Positions 1 through 9,017 of a DNA stretch of 64,000 bases are shown piece by piece; positions within the stretch are counted from its first letter, which is position 1, and each line of letters starts with the position of its first letter. The notes under the pieces were generated by a model, which was not told where the DNA came from, made no database searches, and saw only the letters and a program-made list of their open reading frames with translations. This DNA comes from Rhodothermales bacterium (GTDB lineage: Bacteria; Bacteroidota; Rhodothermia; Rhodothermales; JAHQVL01): contig JAWKNW010000001.1 in NCBI GenBank assembly GCA_041391505.1, positions 62,001 through 126,000 on the forward strand, in the 5' to 3' direction. Made by a program: the position numbers and the translations under genes.

Positions 1-789
1 GAGCTGGATGTAACCAACTACATCTACGTCGAAGGACCGCTGGATTACATCCTGCACTTCGCGAGCCCGGCTTCGCCCGTGGACTATCTGAAATACCCGA
101 TTCAGACGCTCAAGGTCGGCGCGCTGGGGACCCACAAGGCGCTCGGCCTGGCCAAGGCGAAGGGCGCCCGCTTCCTCCTCGCGACCACGAGCGAGGTCTA
201 CGGAGACCCGCTGGTGCACCCGCAGTCGGAAGAATACTGGGGCAACGTCAACCCGATCGGGCTCCGCGGGGTCTACGATGAGGCCAAGCGCTTCGCTGAA
301 GCCATGACGATGGCCTACCACAGGTACCACGGCGTGGACACCCGGCTCGTGCGCATCTTCAACACGTACGGCCCCCGGATGCGTCTCGACGATGGACGCG
401 CCCTGCCGACGTTCATGAAGCAGGCGCTCAACGGCGAACCCATCACCGTATACGGCGACGGCAGCCAGACGCGTTCCTTCTGCTATGTGGACGATCTGAT
501 CGAGGGTATCTACCGCCTGCTGATGAGCGACGAAACGGGGCCGGTCAACATCGGCAACCCGGATGAAATCACGATCCTGGACTTTGCCCAGGAGGTGATC
601 TCGCTCACGGGTAGTCAGAGTGAGATCATCTTCAAAAACCTTCCGGACGACGACCCGAAGGTGCGCCAGCCGGACATCAGCAAGGCCCGGCGTATCCTGA
701 ACTGGTCGCCCCAGGTCGAACGCCGCGAAGGGTTGCGCCGCACGCTGGCCTATTTCCGTCACGAAGAAGCGGCGATGCACCAGCATTGA
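1..789 (+). CDS. UDP-glucuronate decarboxylase-type NAD-dependent epimerase/dehydratase (5' partial)
   Basis: An extended short-chain dehydrogenase of the UDP-xylose synthase type. It would oxidise and decarboxylate UDP-glucuronate to UDP-xylose for surface polysaccharide. The frame is open from base 1, so the gene begins before the window and the N-terminal Rossmann glycine motif is missing. What remains matches the family closely: ASPASPVDY near the new N-terminus, LLATTSEVYGDP, then YWGNVNPIG and YDEAKR, which carries the catalytic Tyr-x-x-x-Lys pair. RIFNTYGPRM and YGDGSQTRSFCYVDD follow. A GTG at 79 could be read as a start, but the homologous sequence continues upstream of it. The sugar-phosphate transferase gene downstream on the same strand supports a polysaccharide role. 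A related 4,6-dehydratase is less likely given the exact decarboxylase signature. Confidence 0.9.
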   Translation, partial: ELDVTNYIYVEGPLDYILHFASPASPVDYLKYPIQTLKVGALGTHKALGLAKAKGARFLLATTSEVYGDPLVHPQSEEYWGNVNPIGLRGVYDEAKRFAEAMTMAYHRYHGVDTRLVRIFNTYGPRMRLDDGRALPTFMKQALNGEPITVYGDGSQTRSFCYVDDLIEGIYRLLMSDETGPVNIGNPDEITILDFAQEVISLTGSQSEIIFKNLPDDDPKVRQPDISKARRILNWSPQVERREGLRRTLAYFRHEEAAMHQH

Positions 790-1227
790 TAGCTCCTTCC
801 GTCGTATTTTCATGCCGGATGCCTGCTCTCGCCGCCCCACCGGGTCAGCGGGGCGCGCATCCGGCATGATGCGTTCAGGGAGGCGGGCTCGTGTGCTCAG
901 GGCTCGCGTCTTTTCGCGTCGTCTTTTTCGGCGCGAGGCGCATCTGACACGACTGTCGAGGTAGCAGACGGCGTAAGCGATGAGCCCATCGGCTACGGGT
1001 TACGTAGTCCAATCGAAAGCGCCACCGTTCGCCAAAGATCGTTTCCGATACGCCTCAACATCCTGTTGGCGCATGTCGCTTGCGCTCAAGGTTGAACGGT
1101 CTGCCCGGGTGAACCAGTATCTTTGATTACACTTCACCCCCAGGTCTGCACCCGGAGTCTGTACCCACTTCCAACTCTGCCGCGGTACAGGCGCCCAGGT
1201 CACTCATTTTGTTTAAGGTCATAGTAG
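790..1227. other. 438-bp intergenic region
   Basis: No convincing gene is seen between the decarboxylase and the sugar transferase. Short frames on the minus strand near 1000-1203 have no recognisable protein and no ribosome site. The left part holds a hairpin (listed separately). The last 40 bases before the ATG at 1228 are relatively AT-rich (TTTTGTTTAAGG) and may hold the promoter of the sugar transferase gene, but I could not fit a confident consensus. Confidence 0.5.
811..868. repeat. Inverted repeat / candidate terminator hairpin
   Basis: CATGCCGGATGC (811-822) is exactly reverse-complemented by GCATCCGGCATG (857-868). An inner pair, CGCCCC (833-838) with GGGGCG (850-855), can extend the stem. 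It lies 22 bases after the decarboxylase stop. No T-tract follows, so it is either a non-canonical terminator or an mRNA 3'-end stabiliser. Confidence 0.55.
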
Positions 1228-2685
1228 ATGGAACTTGTAGAGGTACTTTCTGAGCGCACCTTTTACGAACGGCTTCCACGTAAAGGTGAATGGCTGGTGT
1301 CCTATCTCAGGCATCGGCTCCAGAATATCCTCGTTCTCGCGGCCAGCGACATGATCGCGATCGTACTCGGCTTCCTGCTCGCCGGCTCGATCCGTTATTT
1401 CTGGCAAGGCGCCCTGCTGATCCCCGAATGGGCCTGGTACCTGATTCCTGCCTGGTGGGTGGGATCGGCCGCCACGCACCTGCTGCCGAGCTGGGGTCTT
1501 GGGCCCGTGGAAGAGCTTCGCCGCACCACCCTGCTGCTCGTCGTCATCTTCGCCGGCGCCGCCGTGGTGCTCTTCATCAGCAAGCAATCCGAATCCGTCA
1601 GCCGTATCACGCTCACGCTGTCATTCATGTTCAGCGTGTTTACCGTGCCGCTGGTACGGTTGGTGGTGAAGCGCCTCCTCATCAAGCTGGGATTGTGGGG
1701 GCTTCCGACCGTAATCTACGGGGGCGGCGAGTTCGCCGAACGTATCGTGCGCTTCCTCCAGGCGGAAAAGGGGCTCGGCTACAAACCGATCGGCATCTTC
1801 GACGACGATCCGGCTTCCTGGAATACGGCGCTGCTGAACGTCCCCATCGAAGGCGGCACCAACCTGGTGACGCCGGAGGCCTCCGTGGCCATCCTGGCGA
1901 TGCCGAGCATGACAAGCGCCCGCGCCACCGAACTCCTCGAAGGCCCGCTCTCCTATTACCGGTCGGTGCTCCTGGTACCGAACCTGCTGGAGACGCCTTC
2001 TCTCTGGGTCAAGCCGCGCGACCTGAGCGGCCTCCTCGGTCTGGAGATCACGTCCAACCTCATCAACCCGTTTTCGCGCGTCGCGAAGCTGACGTTCGAC
2101 ATCACGGTGGTGCTGCTGACCAGCCCGCTCTGGTTTCCGGTCTGCGCCCTGCTGGCGCTCCTGATCTACATGGAGGACAAACAGAGCCCGTTCTTCCTGC
2201 AGGAACGCGTGGGCCGCGGCGGCCATATGTTCAGGACGTTCAAATTCCGCACGATGGTGCCGAATGCCGAGGCGGTGCTTCGTCAGAAGCTCGAAGAGGA
2301 TGAAGCGCTGCGGACGGAATGGGAGACGTTCTACAAGCTGCGCAAGGACCCGCGCATCACGCGCATCGGCCGGCTGCTGCGGCGCACCAGCCTCGACGAG
2401 ATCCCGCAGCTGTTCAACGTGCTCCGGGGTGAAATGTCGCTCGTGGGCCCGCGTCCGTTGCCGACCTATCACTGCAACGAACTGCCCCGTCGTGTCCGCG
2501 AGCTGCGCGAACGCGTCCGCCCCGGGATCACCGGGCTGTGGCAGGTCTCCGGCCGGAGCGACACCGGCAATGAAGGGATGGAGCAGTGGGATCCTTACTA
2601 CGTGCGCAACTGGTCGCTCTGGCTCGACGCCGTCATCCTCTTCCGCACCATCTCGGCCGTGCTCAAGGGCTCCGGCGCCTACTGA
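1228..2685 (+). CDS. Polyprenyl-phosphate sugar-1-phosphate transferase (exopolysaccharide initiation)
   Basis: Membrane enzyme that would move a sugar-1-phosphate from a nucleotide sugar to undecaprenyl phosphate, the first step of polysaccharide repeat assembly. The 485-residue protein has the WbaP/WcaJ plan. About four hydrophobic segments lie in the first 150 residues, followed by a nucleotide-binding-like domain beginning PTVIYGGGEFAERIV. A re-entrant hydrophobic helix lies near residues 290-315. The C-terminal bacterial sugar transferase domain has KFRTMVPNA, DEIPQLFNVLRGEMSLVGPR, RPGITGLWQVSGR and a final DPYYVRNWSLWLD. These are the core family motifs with the catalytic Asp-Glu (DE of DEIPQ). 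The sugar used (galactose or glucose) cannot be told from the sequence. Its stop overlaps the convergent gene on the other strand by 7 bases. Confidence 0.9.
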   Translation: MELVEVLSERTFYERLPRKGEWLVSYLRHRLQNILVLAASDMIAIVLGFLLAGSIRYFWQGALLIPEWAWYLIPAWWVGSAATHLLPSWGLGPVEELRRTTLLLVVIFAGAAVVLFISKQSESVSRITLTLSFMFSVFTVPLVRLVVKRLLIKLGLWGLPTVIYGGGEFAERIVRFLQAEKGLGYKPIGIFDDDPASWNTALLNVPIEGGTNLVTPEASVAILAMPSMTSARATELLEGPLSYYRSVLLVPNLLETPSLWVKPRDLSGLLGLEITSNLINPFSRVAKLTFDITVVLLTSPLWFPVCALLALLIYMEDKQSPFFLQERVGRGGHMFRTFKFRTMVPNAEAVLRQKLEEDEALRTEWETFYKLRKDPRITRIGRLLRRTSLDEIPQLFNVLRGEMSLVGPRPLPTYHCNELPRRVRELRERVRPGITGLWQVSGRSDTGNEGMEQWDPYYVRNWSLWLDAVILFRTISAVLKGSGAY

Positions 2686-3482
2686 CGCACCAGCCGGATC
2701 GCCAGCACGCCGACGCCCACCTGCATGGCGCCCAGCGCGACATAGGCGCGACGGTCGTATCGCTCGAAGCCGGCGCGCAACCTCGGATCGCCGTCCTCCG
2801 CATAGGCGTCGTACCGGGAGTCGGCCTTCATCTTGTAATGCACCGCCAGGACGCCCGACGCGATGGCGGCACCGCCCAGCGCCAGGTTCAGCCATTTGCT
2901 ACGCGTGCGTCGCGCCAGTTCCTGTCGCGCATCCAGCGCAACGATCGCCGTGATCGGCTCCAGATCGGCGTCGAGCCGATTCCAGACGCGGTCCCCGGGC
3001 GTAAATCGCTTCAATTCGTAGCCGTCTTTCTGGACCAGCAGCATGCCCATGAGCGGATCCGGCGCCGTATACAGCAGCGGCGTCGTCCCCAGCAGCGCGC
3101 GCCCGTCCGGCGTTTCGAGGAAGACATTCGCATCGAACGGCACCGTCTTGATCGAATAGTGATACATGAAGTCGAGCGCGACCTGCAGGGTGTCGACCGT
3201 GCGGAGGTCCACCGGCATTTGCACGGGCGTCATGGACCACACGTCGGCGGTCGGGTAGATGAGCCGAAGCTGCCTCGTCGCCCGGGGCACGAGAAAGAGA
3301 TGCGTTTCCGCCTTGCCCAGGTAGAGCGAGTCGGCGTAAAAGAGGGCTTCCGGCGTGTTGCTTTCCAGCTGGACGACGGCGAAGGATTGGCCCCACGCCG
3401 GCGTCAGCGAGCCGAGCCAGCCCAGGAGAAGCAGCGCCGCCAGGAGGCTGCGCGGTGAGCGACGTCGTTCGTGCATGTTCAT
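2679..3482 (-). CDS. Secreted PEGA-domain-like protein of unknown function
   Basis: 267-residue protein. The ATG at 3482 overlaps the stop of the upstream PQQ-propeller gene as ATGA, which implies translational coupling and fixes the start; a much longer frame exists but would lie inside the neighbour. A hydrophobic signal peptide (residues about 12-30, ending PAWGQS) is followed by a PEGA-like beta segment (LESNTPEALFYADSLYLGKAE). That fold is usually found in surface proteins of envelope complexes. A second beta-rich region follows and, near residue 200, a hydrophobic stretch (LALGGAAIASGVLAVHY). I do not recognise a precise family. It is the last gene of a three-gene overlapping unit with the BamB-like lipoprotein and the peptidase/barrel protein, so an outer-membrane role is likely. 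Confidence 0.75.
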   Translation of the reverse strand: MNMHERRRSPRSLLAALLLLGWLGSLTPAWGQSFAVVQLESNTPEALFYADSLYLGKAETHLFLVPRATRQLRLIYPTADVWSMTPVQMPVDLRTVDTLQVALDFMYHYSIKTVPFDANVFLETPDGRALLGTTPLLYTAPDPLMGMLLVQKDGYELKRFTPGDRVWNRLDADLEPITAIVALDARQELARRTRSKWLNLALGGAAIASGVLAVHYKMKADSRYDAYAEDGDPRLRAGFERYDRRAYVALGAMQVGVGVLAIRLVRQ

Positions 3483-4657
3483 TCGGTTACAGGCATTTCC
3501 TGGGGCATCCTGAAGGCGACGATCCGCTGCGGCTCGGAAAGGACGATCAGCAGATCGTCCGCCGCCGCCAATGCGGAGGTGACGCGGCCCGGCATCTCGT
3601 ACTCCCATAGCCGGGCGCCCGTGTTGCGGTCGAGCGCCAGCAGCTTGCGTCCGAGCGTGCCGACGAACACCGTCTGGCGCGTCAGGAGCGGGGCCGCCGT
3701 GATCGGGGATTCCACTTCCGCCACCCACAGCTCCGATCCGCTGTCGGCGCGGAGGGCGCGTAGCCGGCCGTCGGTCGTCCCCACGACGAGCACGCCGTCG
3801 CGGTGGTCGTAGGCCGTCGCCGAGAAACGGACGGTCGTATCGGGCAGCGCCAGGGTCCACCGCGTGGCGCCCGTGCGCGCATCGATCCCGAAAAGCCGGC
3901 CGCGCGTCGTCGGCACGAGCACGATATCGCCGGCCATGCCAAGTCCCTGATAGACGGGCGAGCCGAGATCGCGGCGCCATTGCCGCTGCTCCCGCACCAC
4001 ATCGACCGCATACAGCACCCCGTTTTCATTCGCCACGTACACGACCGGCCCTTCCGCCACGGGTGCGCCGATGACGTAGGCCATCGAATCCAGCGCGTGC
4101 GTCCACCGCTCCTTGCCCGATGCCGTGTCGACCACGCGGAGCATGGCCGTGGCGTCGACGACGACGGCGAGCGAGTCGAGCGTCAGAACGCCGGCCTGCA
4201 CGGCAGCCTTCCTGAGTTTCCATCGCACCTTGCCCCGGCCGAGATCGTACCCGTACAGCGACGCTTTACGTTTGGCGCCGGGAACGATCAGCATGTTGTC
4301 CGCGATCGCCATACCGCCCTCGACCGGCGCGTCGAATTTCGTGCGGCCGACGCGCTTTCCCTTCTCCCCATCCAGCACCAGCAGCTGCCCTTTCCGGTTC
4401 GCGATGAGCACCAGATTCCCGGTGATCAGGGCCGAACCGGGGCCGGCGCCGGCGCCCAGATCGTGCTCCCACACTTTTTCGAGCGGCGGCTCGAGGCGCA
4501 GGTCGGCCATGGACGAGCGCGCCAGATCCGCCCCGGAAATCGCCCAGTCTTCGGGCGTCACCGTGTGCGTTCGGGAGGAAAACGAGGAGCAGCCCGTGAT
4601 CAGCAGCGCGAAGAGACTCGCGGCAAACGCGACACGGACCAGGGTGCTAGAAGTCAT
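3479..4657 (-). CDS. PQQ-repeat beta-propeller lipoprotein (BamB-like)
   Basis: 392 residues. A lipoprotein signal with the lipobox LITGC is followed by about seven PQQ-type propeller repeats. Examples are LVLDGEKGKRVGRTKFDAPV, LLALDRNTGARLWEYEMPG and LFGIDARTGATRWTLALP. This is the architecture of BamB, the propeller lipoprotein of the outer-membrane protein assembly machine, but other PQQ-repeat lipoproteins look the same. The start at 4657 gives the lipobox a normal position and overlaps the preceding gene by 11 bases; an upstream in-frame start at 4747 would add a non-signal-like Ser-rich leader. Being sandwiched between a barrel protein and a PEGA protein supports envelope work. Confidence 0.82.
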   Translation of the reverse strand: MTSSTLVRVAFAASLFALLITGCSSFSSRTHTVTPEDWAISGADLARSSMADLRLEPPLEKVWEHDLGAGAGPGSALITGNLVLIANRKGQLLVLDGEKGKRVGRTKFDAPVEGGMAIADNMLIVPGAKRKASLYGYDLGRGKVRWKLRKAAVQAGVLTLDSLAVVVDATAMLRVVDTASGKERWTHALDSMAYVIGAPVAEGPVVYVANENGVLYAVDVVREQRQWRRDLGSPVYQGLGMAGDIVLVPTTRGRLFGIDARTGATRWTLALPDTTVRFSATAYDHRDGVLVVGTTDGRLRALRADSGSELWVAEVESPITAAPLLTRQTVFVGTLGRKLLALDRNTGARLWEYEMPGRVTSALAAADDLLIVLSEPQRIVAFRMPQEMPVTE

Positions 4658-7598
4658 AGCCGAAGAAGAACTGCTTGAACAACCGATCGGATCGCTGCCA
4701 GTCGCGGTAGGCGTACCCGATGTCGTACCGGAGCACGAGCCCGCCAAACAGGTTCATGCGAAGCCCGAGCCCCGAGGCCGCGAGGGTCTCGCCGGACCGG
4801 ATCGACAGCTGCCGGTCGTTGTAGCCTTCATTCCAGGCGTGCGCGGCGTCGAAGAACAGCGCGCCCCGGAGGTTGGCCACGCCGAACGGCGTCAGCACCG
4901 GGATGTAGATGGTCGGATTGTTCAAAATCGGGAAGCGCAGTTCGTTCGATACGAACCACATTTTTTTGCCGCGCACGCTGAACAGGCTCTGCCCACGCAG
5001 ATCCCAGCTGCCGCCCAGGATGAAGAGGCGCGCTTCGCGGCCGTGATTGAGCCGGCCGACGAGCCGGGTCGCAAACGTGAGCTGCCGGCTCAACCGGAGG
5101 TATTGCCGGATGTCCGCCATCAGGCTGTAATAGTTGACGTTCGAATAGCGGACGTCCGTCGTGTAGCCCAGCGTCAGGTTGGCGCGCCAGCCCTGGACCG
5201 GGCCGTTCATGCCATACAGCGTGTTGTCGTGAACCAGCGAAATGGCATTGGAAAGCAGCACGGCCTCCCGGTCGATGCGCTCGACGGGGATCTCACGATG
5301 ATTCCAGTTCAGCGACGTGCTCAATTCGACGCGCTGGAACATGGAGATCGGATAGCTGACGGCGCCCACGCCGCCATAAATCGTCTCGTAGACATACGGG
5401 AAAACGCTCGGCGCGTCCGGATCCGTGATGTCGTAGCGTTCGCCGCCGTACCGGTAGAGGCCGTAGGAGTAGTTGGTCCGTCGATGCGTCTGGACCCGGG
5501 TGACGGCCACGTTCATGCTCTGCAAAAAGTCCTGCCTCGACCGTCCGAGATTAAACACCGTCAGATACCAGCGGTCGTCGCTCATCAGGTCGGACACCGC
5601 CACCAGCGCGCCGCCATACGTACCGAGCACCTGGTTCTGGCTCACGGCGCCCTGGGCGACGTCCAACGAATACTTTCGCTTGTACCGGTTGGTGCTCACC
5701 TCGCTCCGGGCATCGATCCGCTCGAACGCCCAGTGCTCACCCGACTGCGTCACCGGATGCTCGATCTCGGTCTCCGGCGCTCGTAGCAGGGAATCCGCGC
5801 CGGCGAGCGACCGGATCGTGAAGCTCATCTGCTCGAAGCTGGTGAAGATGATCTCGCCATCGCGCGTCCATACCGGGTCGTAGGCGGCGGTCGTGATGTT
5901 GGTGAGCCGGCTGGCCGTCCGCGTCAGGGTCGGCGTTGGGATCAGCGGCTCGACGGGCGTCAGGGACGCCGAGGCCACCGCCGGCGGAACGCCGATCTCG
6001 GCGGTCATGTCGATCGCCCAGATGTTCTGGGCGCCGTAGCGGCCCACGCTGTCCGGACGCGCGCTGGTATAGAGCAGATGCCGGCCATCGGGCGTCCACT
6101 GCGGCGAAAAGTCCGACTGGTTTCCGAACGTGACGTACCGAATCGAGCCGTCGGTGAGGTCGTAGGTAAACAGGTTGTACGCCCCTTCGTCCCCCGTCGA
6201 CGTCCGGTCGGACGAGAAGGCGATGAAGCGGCCGTCGGGGCTCCAGGACGGGTCGCGCTCGTCGTAGCTGTCGTTCGTCAGTTTCTCCAGCGAGCGGGTC
6301 CGGGTGTCGAACCGGTAGAGGTCGTTGAAACCGCTTTTGTTGATCGACGAGAACGCGAGCTGCTCGCCCGTCGGATCCCATGTGGGCGAATACACCGCGA
6401 TGAGGTCCTCGAACTGGTAGGAATGAAGCAGTTTATCCGCCTCGAGGTCGTACACGTGCAGGCTGTTGCTGCCCCCGCTCTTGGTAACGAAGGCCAGCTT
6501 GCCGTCCCGCGAAACGCTGGTGCGGCTTTCGAAGAAATGGAACGCCTCGAATTTCTGGTCGCGTTCCCCCTTGATAAGGATGCGTTCCTTGCCGACCGGT
6601 CGGTACGTGGAATCGAGCTCCACCTCATAGAGGTTGGTGTAGCCGGTCCGGTTGGCGATATAGTACACCTTCCTCGTGCCATCCTGGAACTCGTAGAACG
6701 CCGGCTTCGAGCTGAAACCGGGACGCGAGAGCGCCTGGGTCACGAGCGACGGCGGCGAGGCCTCCTCCAGCTCCGGATAATACTGGGCCTTCATCCACTC
6801 TCCCCAGCGATCCGAGATCCGGGTAAACTTCTCGTGGAGCGTAATTTCGAGGACCTTCCGGAAATCCGTCTCCATCCAGAAGTTCTCGATCAGCCGCAGG
6901 ATCTTCTCTTCGCCGTAGGTCTCGGAGATGAATCGAAAGACCGCCTCCCCCTCCTTGTACATGAGGTACGAGCCGCTGATGCGGTACATGCTTTCGAGCG
7001 GCACCAGATAATTCGAGAAGATGGCATCCCGCATCACCATCTCGTGCTGGTAGTCGGGCTCGCCGGACCAGTACTCGGCCAGCCCCTCCGTAAACCACAG
7101 CGGGGGCAGTCGGTTGGCCGGAATCCGGTAGTCCTTCATGACCCGCAGCACCTTGACGAAGGTGAACACATGCACCAGTTCGTGGCGGATCACGCGACGG
7201 AAACGGTGAATATCGCCGTTCGAGGGGATGACCACGCGTCCTTTCAGAAACTCAAAAAAACCGCCGACCCCATCCGGTATGAAGCCCGGCGTCGTGTTCG
7301 TCTGCTTGAAGTGGAGGTTGGACGAATAGAAAATGAGCGGCACGCGGTGGTTGAGCGTAAAGCTGAACCGGTTTTCCAGTTCACTGAAGACCGTTTCGGC
7401 AAACTGTGCCCCATACTCGGCAAGTTCCTGCATCTCGGGATAATACATCACGTCGAAATGCTCGGTCTTCAGGACCTGCCAGTCGAAGTTCTCGTACTGA
7501 ATTTTGTTGCGGCCGAAGTGATACTGGGCCTGCGCCGGCTGGAGCAGGGCCACTATCCCGATAAGTAATGCGCCAACGCCTCGCCGGAATCTCACCAT
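4647..7598 (-). CDS. Outer-membrane protein with HELVH peptidase-like, TolB-propeller and BamA-like barrel domains
   Basis: 983 residues with three visible modules. A signal peptide (residues about 7-25, ending AQAQ) leads to a gluzincin-like domain. It has HELVH at 139-143 and a downstream Glu in WFTEGLAEYW (E171), the pattern of a zinc-binding peptidase-MA/M1-like fold. Residues about 290-560 are WD40/PD40 propeller repeats of TolB type (for example SYDERDPSWSPDGRFIAFSS). The last 300 residues are aromatic- and glycine-rich beta strands ending in FGYDF, a typical C-terminal phenylalanine signal of an outer-membrane barrel of the surface-antigen/BamA group. It starts the three-gene unit with the BamB-like and PEGA proteins. 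Such fusions occur in Bacteroidota, but their function is not established. Whether the peptidase is active cannot be told. Confidence 0.8.
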   Translation of the reverse strand: MVRFRRGVGALLIGIVALLQPAQAQYHFGRNKIQYENFDWQVLKTEHFDVMYYPEMQELAEYGAQFAETVFSELENRFSFTLNHRVPLIFYSSNLHFKQTNTTPGFIPDGVGGFFEFLKGRVVIPSNGDIHRFRRVIRHELVHVFTFVKVLRVMKDYRIPANRLPPLWFTEGLAEYWSGEPDYQHEMVMRDAIFSNYLVPLESMYRISGSYLMYKEGEAVFRFISETYGEEKILRLIENFWMETDFRKVLEITLHEKFTRISDRWGEWMKAQYYPELEEASPPSLVTQALSRPGFSSKPAFYEFQDGTRKVYYIANRTGYTNLYEVELDSTYRPVGKERILIKGERDQKFEAFHFFESRTSVSRDGKLAFVTKSGGSNSLHVYDLEADKLLHSYQFEDLIAVYSPTWDPTGEQLAFSSINKSGFNDLYRFDTRTRSLEKLTNDSYDERDPSWSPDGRFIAFSSDRTSTGDEGAYNLFTYDLTDGSIRYVTFGNQSDFSPQWTPDGRHLLYTSARPDSVGRYGAQNIWAIDMTAEIGVPPAVASASLTPVEPLIPTPTLTRTASRLTNITTAAYDPVWTRDGEIIFTSFEQMSFTIRSLAGADSLLRAPETEIEHPVTQSGEHWAFERIDARSEVSTNRYKRKYSLDVAQGAVSQNQVLGTYGGALVAVSDLMSDDRWYLTVFNLGRSRQDFLQSMNVAVTRVQTHRRTNYSYGLYRYGGERYDITDPDAPSVFPYVYETIYGGVGAVSYPISMFQRVELSTSLNWNHREIPVERIDREAVLLSNAISLVHDNTLYGMNGPVQGWRANLTLGYTTDVRYSNVNYYSLMADIRQYLRLSRQLTFATRLVGRLNHGREARLFILGGSWDLRGQSLFSVRGKKMWFVSNELRFPILNNPTIYIPVLTPFGVANLRGALFFDAAHAWNEGYNDRQLSIRSGETLAASGLGLRMNLFGGLVLRYDIGYAYRDWQRSDRLFKQFFFGYDF

Positions 7599-7858
7599 GG
7601 TGCAAGGTCAATCTCAGGGTGTATGGGCCAACGCCGCCGCGATGACAGGACGGGCCTGCCGGATCGCCGCGGACTTCATAATATCTTGTTCTCTGGCTAC
7701 GAAAGACAGGCAAATCTCGTTCCCCGACTTTCCGGCCGCCGGCCACATGGTAAATACGCGTGAGCGCGCCGGCATGCCTACCGCGGCGGCCAGAGCGAAA
7801 CGGGGGCGGAAGCCTCGGCCGGCTCCCATCCCCGTTCCGTATCCTGCGACGCGCCGGG

Positions 7859-8929
7859 TCAGACCCTGGCCAGGGCGTCTTTGAGCTGGTCGATCAGCCC
7901 GATCGGCGTCGGGTCGACGTTCCGGAGATACGCGGCGTACAGACTGACCCAGTCGCCGAGGTTGATGAGCGAGGTCATGCGCGTGAGGCGATGCTGTCCT
8001 TCCGTCGACACCTCGGTCCAGCTGCCGGCCCGCGACGCGATCAGCGAACGCGTGACGTCCATGCGATGCTGGATGCGGGGATGGTCCTCGCGGTCGCGCA
8101 GGACAACCACGCCCATCCGGTCGTGCAGCGTCGGTGCGCCGGTCTCCTCCCACCCCATGATCTCGTTGTGATTGAGTTCGGGATAGAGGTTGCCGGCGGC
8201 GAGCATCTTGCTGTTTTCCTGGAACTGGCCCCGCCAGCGCCAATTCACGGCCTCTAGCAGCCCATTCGCGCTGTACACCACCGGAAAACGATCGAGGAGG
8301 CCTTCCGCGACCGTGCGTGCGAGATGCGAGACTTCCAGGTTGGCATAGCGCTCGGTCTGCTTGCGGAGCAGGGCATCCGCCTCGCCCCACGCCTCGTCGG
8401 GCACCTGAATCAGGCCCATCTTGCGCGCGAAGACAAAGAGGACGGAGAGCGAGTACCCCAGGGCGGCCCGGGGCGGCATCCCGCCGGGAATCTGGGCGTA
8501 GGGCAGCCCGTGCTTGCGGGCCAGGTCGAGCAGGGCGCCGCCGGAGGCGATGCACACGATCGTGGCCTTGCGGGCGAGCGCCTCCTCGAAGCCGGCGAGC
8601 GACTCTTCCGTGTTGCCGGAGAAGCTGGACGCCACGACGACCGTGTTGCTGTCGATCGACGCCGGCAACGCGTAGTGGCGCACCACCTGGATGGGGATCG
8701 GCGACTGGTCGACCGCATAGCAGCGCAACAGGTCGCCCGAGATCGCCGAACCACCCATGCCGATCACGACGAGTTGTTTCTTCTTCGTCGCATCCAGCGT
8801 GAGCGACACCTCTTCGGCGATGGCGCGTCCCTGTTTGAAGTGGTCGGGAAAGCCGGAGACCAGGTCGAACATGCCCCTGGTGTCGATCCGGCGAATATCG
8901 GAGAGGCTCAAATCATTTCTGGCTTGCAT
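7859..8929 (-). CDS. Bifunctional phosphoglucose/phosphomannose isomerase
   Basis: Isomerase of the SIS-domain PGI/PMI family that interconverts glucose-6-P or mannose-6-P with fructose-6-P. The sequence has the sugar-isomerase core VVIGMGGSAISGDLL, followed by VVVASSFSGNTEE and GGMPPRAALGYS. A C-terminal half (ELNHNEIMGWE) is typical of this family, and the 356-residue length is close to the usual size. I choose the ATG at 8929 because GAGGAAG stands six bases upstream; an earlier ATG at 8953 would place that site inside the coding sequence. It lies 88 bases downstream of ptsI on the same strand, linking sugar phosphate supply to the phosphotransferase proteins. Confidence 0.9.
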   Translation of the reverse strand: MQARNDLSLSDIRRIDTRGMFDLVSGFPDHFKQGRAIAEEVSLTLDATKKKQLVVIGMGGSAISGDLLRCYAVDQSPIPIQVVRHYALPASIDSNTVVVASSFSGNTEESLAGFEEALARKATIVCIASGGALLDLARKHGLPYAQIPGGMPPRAALGYSLSVLFVFARKMGLIQVPDEAWGEADALLRKQTERYANLEVSHLARTVAEGLLDRFPVVYSANGLLEAVNWRWRGQFQENSKMLAAGNLYPELNHNEIMGWEETGAPTLHDRMGVVVLRDREDHPRIQHRMDVTRSLIASRAGSWTEVSTEGQHRLTRMTSLINLGDWVSLYAAYLRNVDPTPIGLIDQLKDALARV

Positions 8930-8935
8930 GGAATA

Positions 8936-8942
8936 CTTCCTC
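8936..8942 (-). promoter_or_regulatory. Ribosome binding site deciding the isomerase start
   Basis: GAGGAAG on the minus strand, six bases before the ATG at 8929. Strong sites of this kind are the exception in this window, so it is good evidence for the shorter start. Confidence 0.65.
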
Positions 8943-9017
8943 AATTGAATCAAACGAAGAGCATGGACTGGCGCCGAGTCGGTGCCGGCATGACGGACAG
9001 GAATTCAGAATCCGCGC

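Noticed and set aside
1000..1203. 67-codon minus-strand frame between the polysaccharide genes
   Set aside because: No ribosome site, no homology by eye, unusual amino-acid content; likely non-coding.
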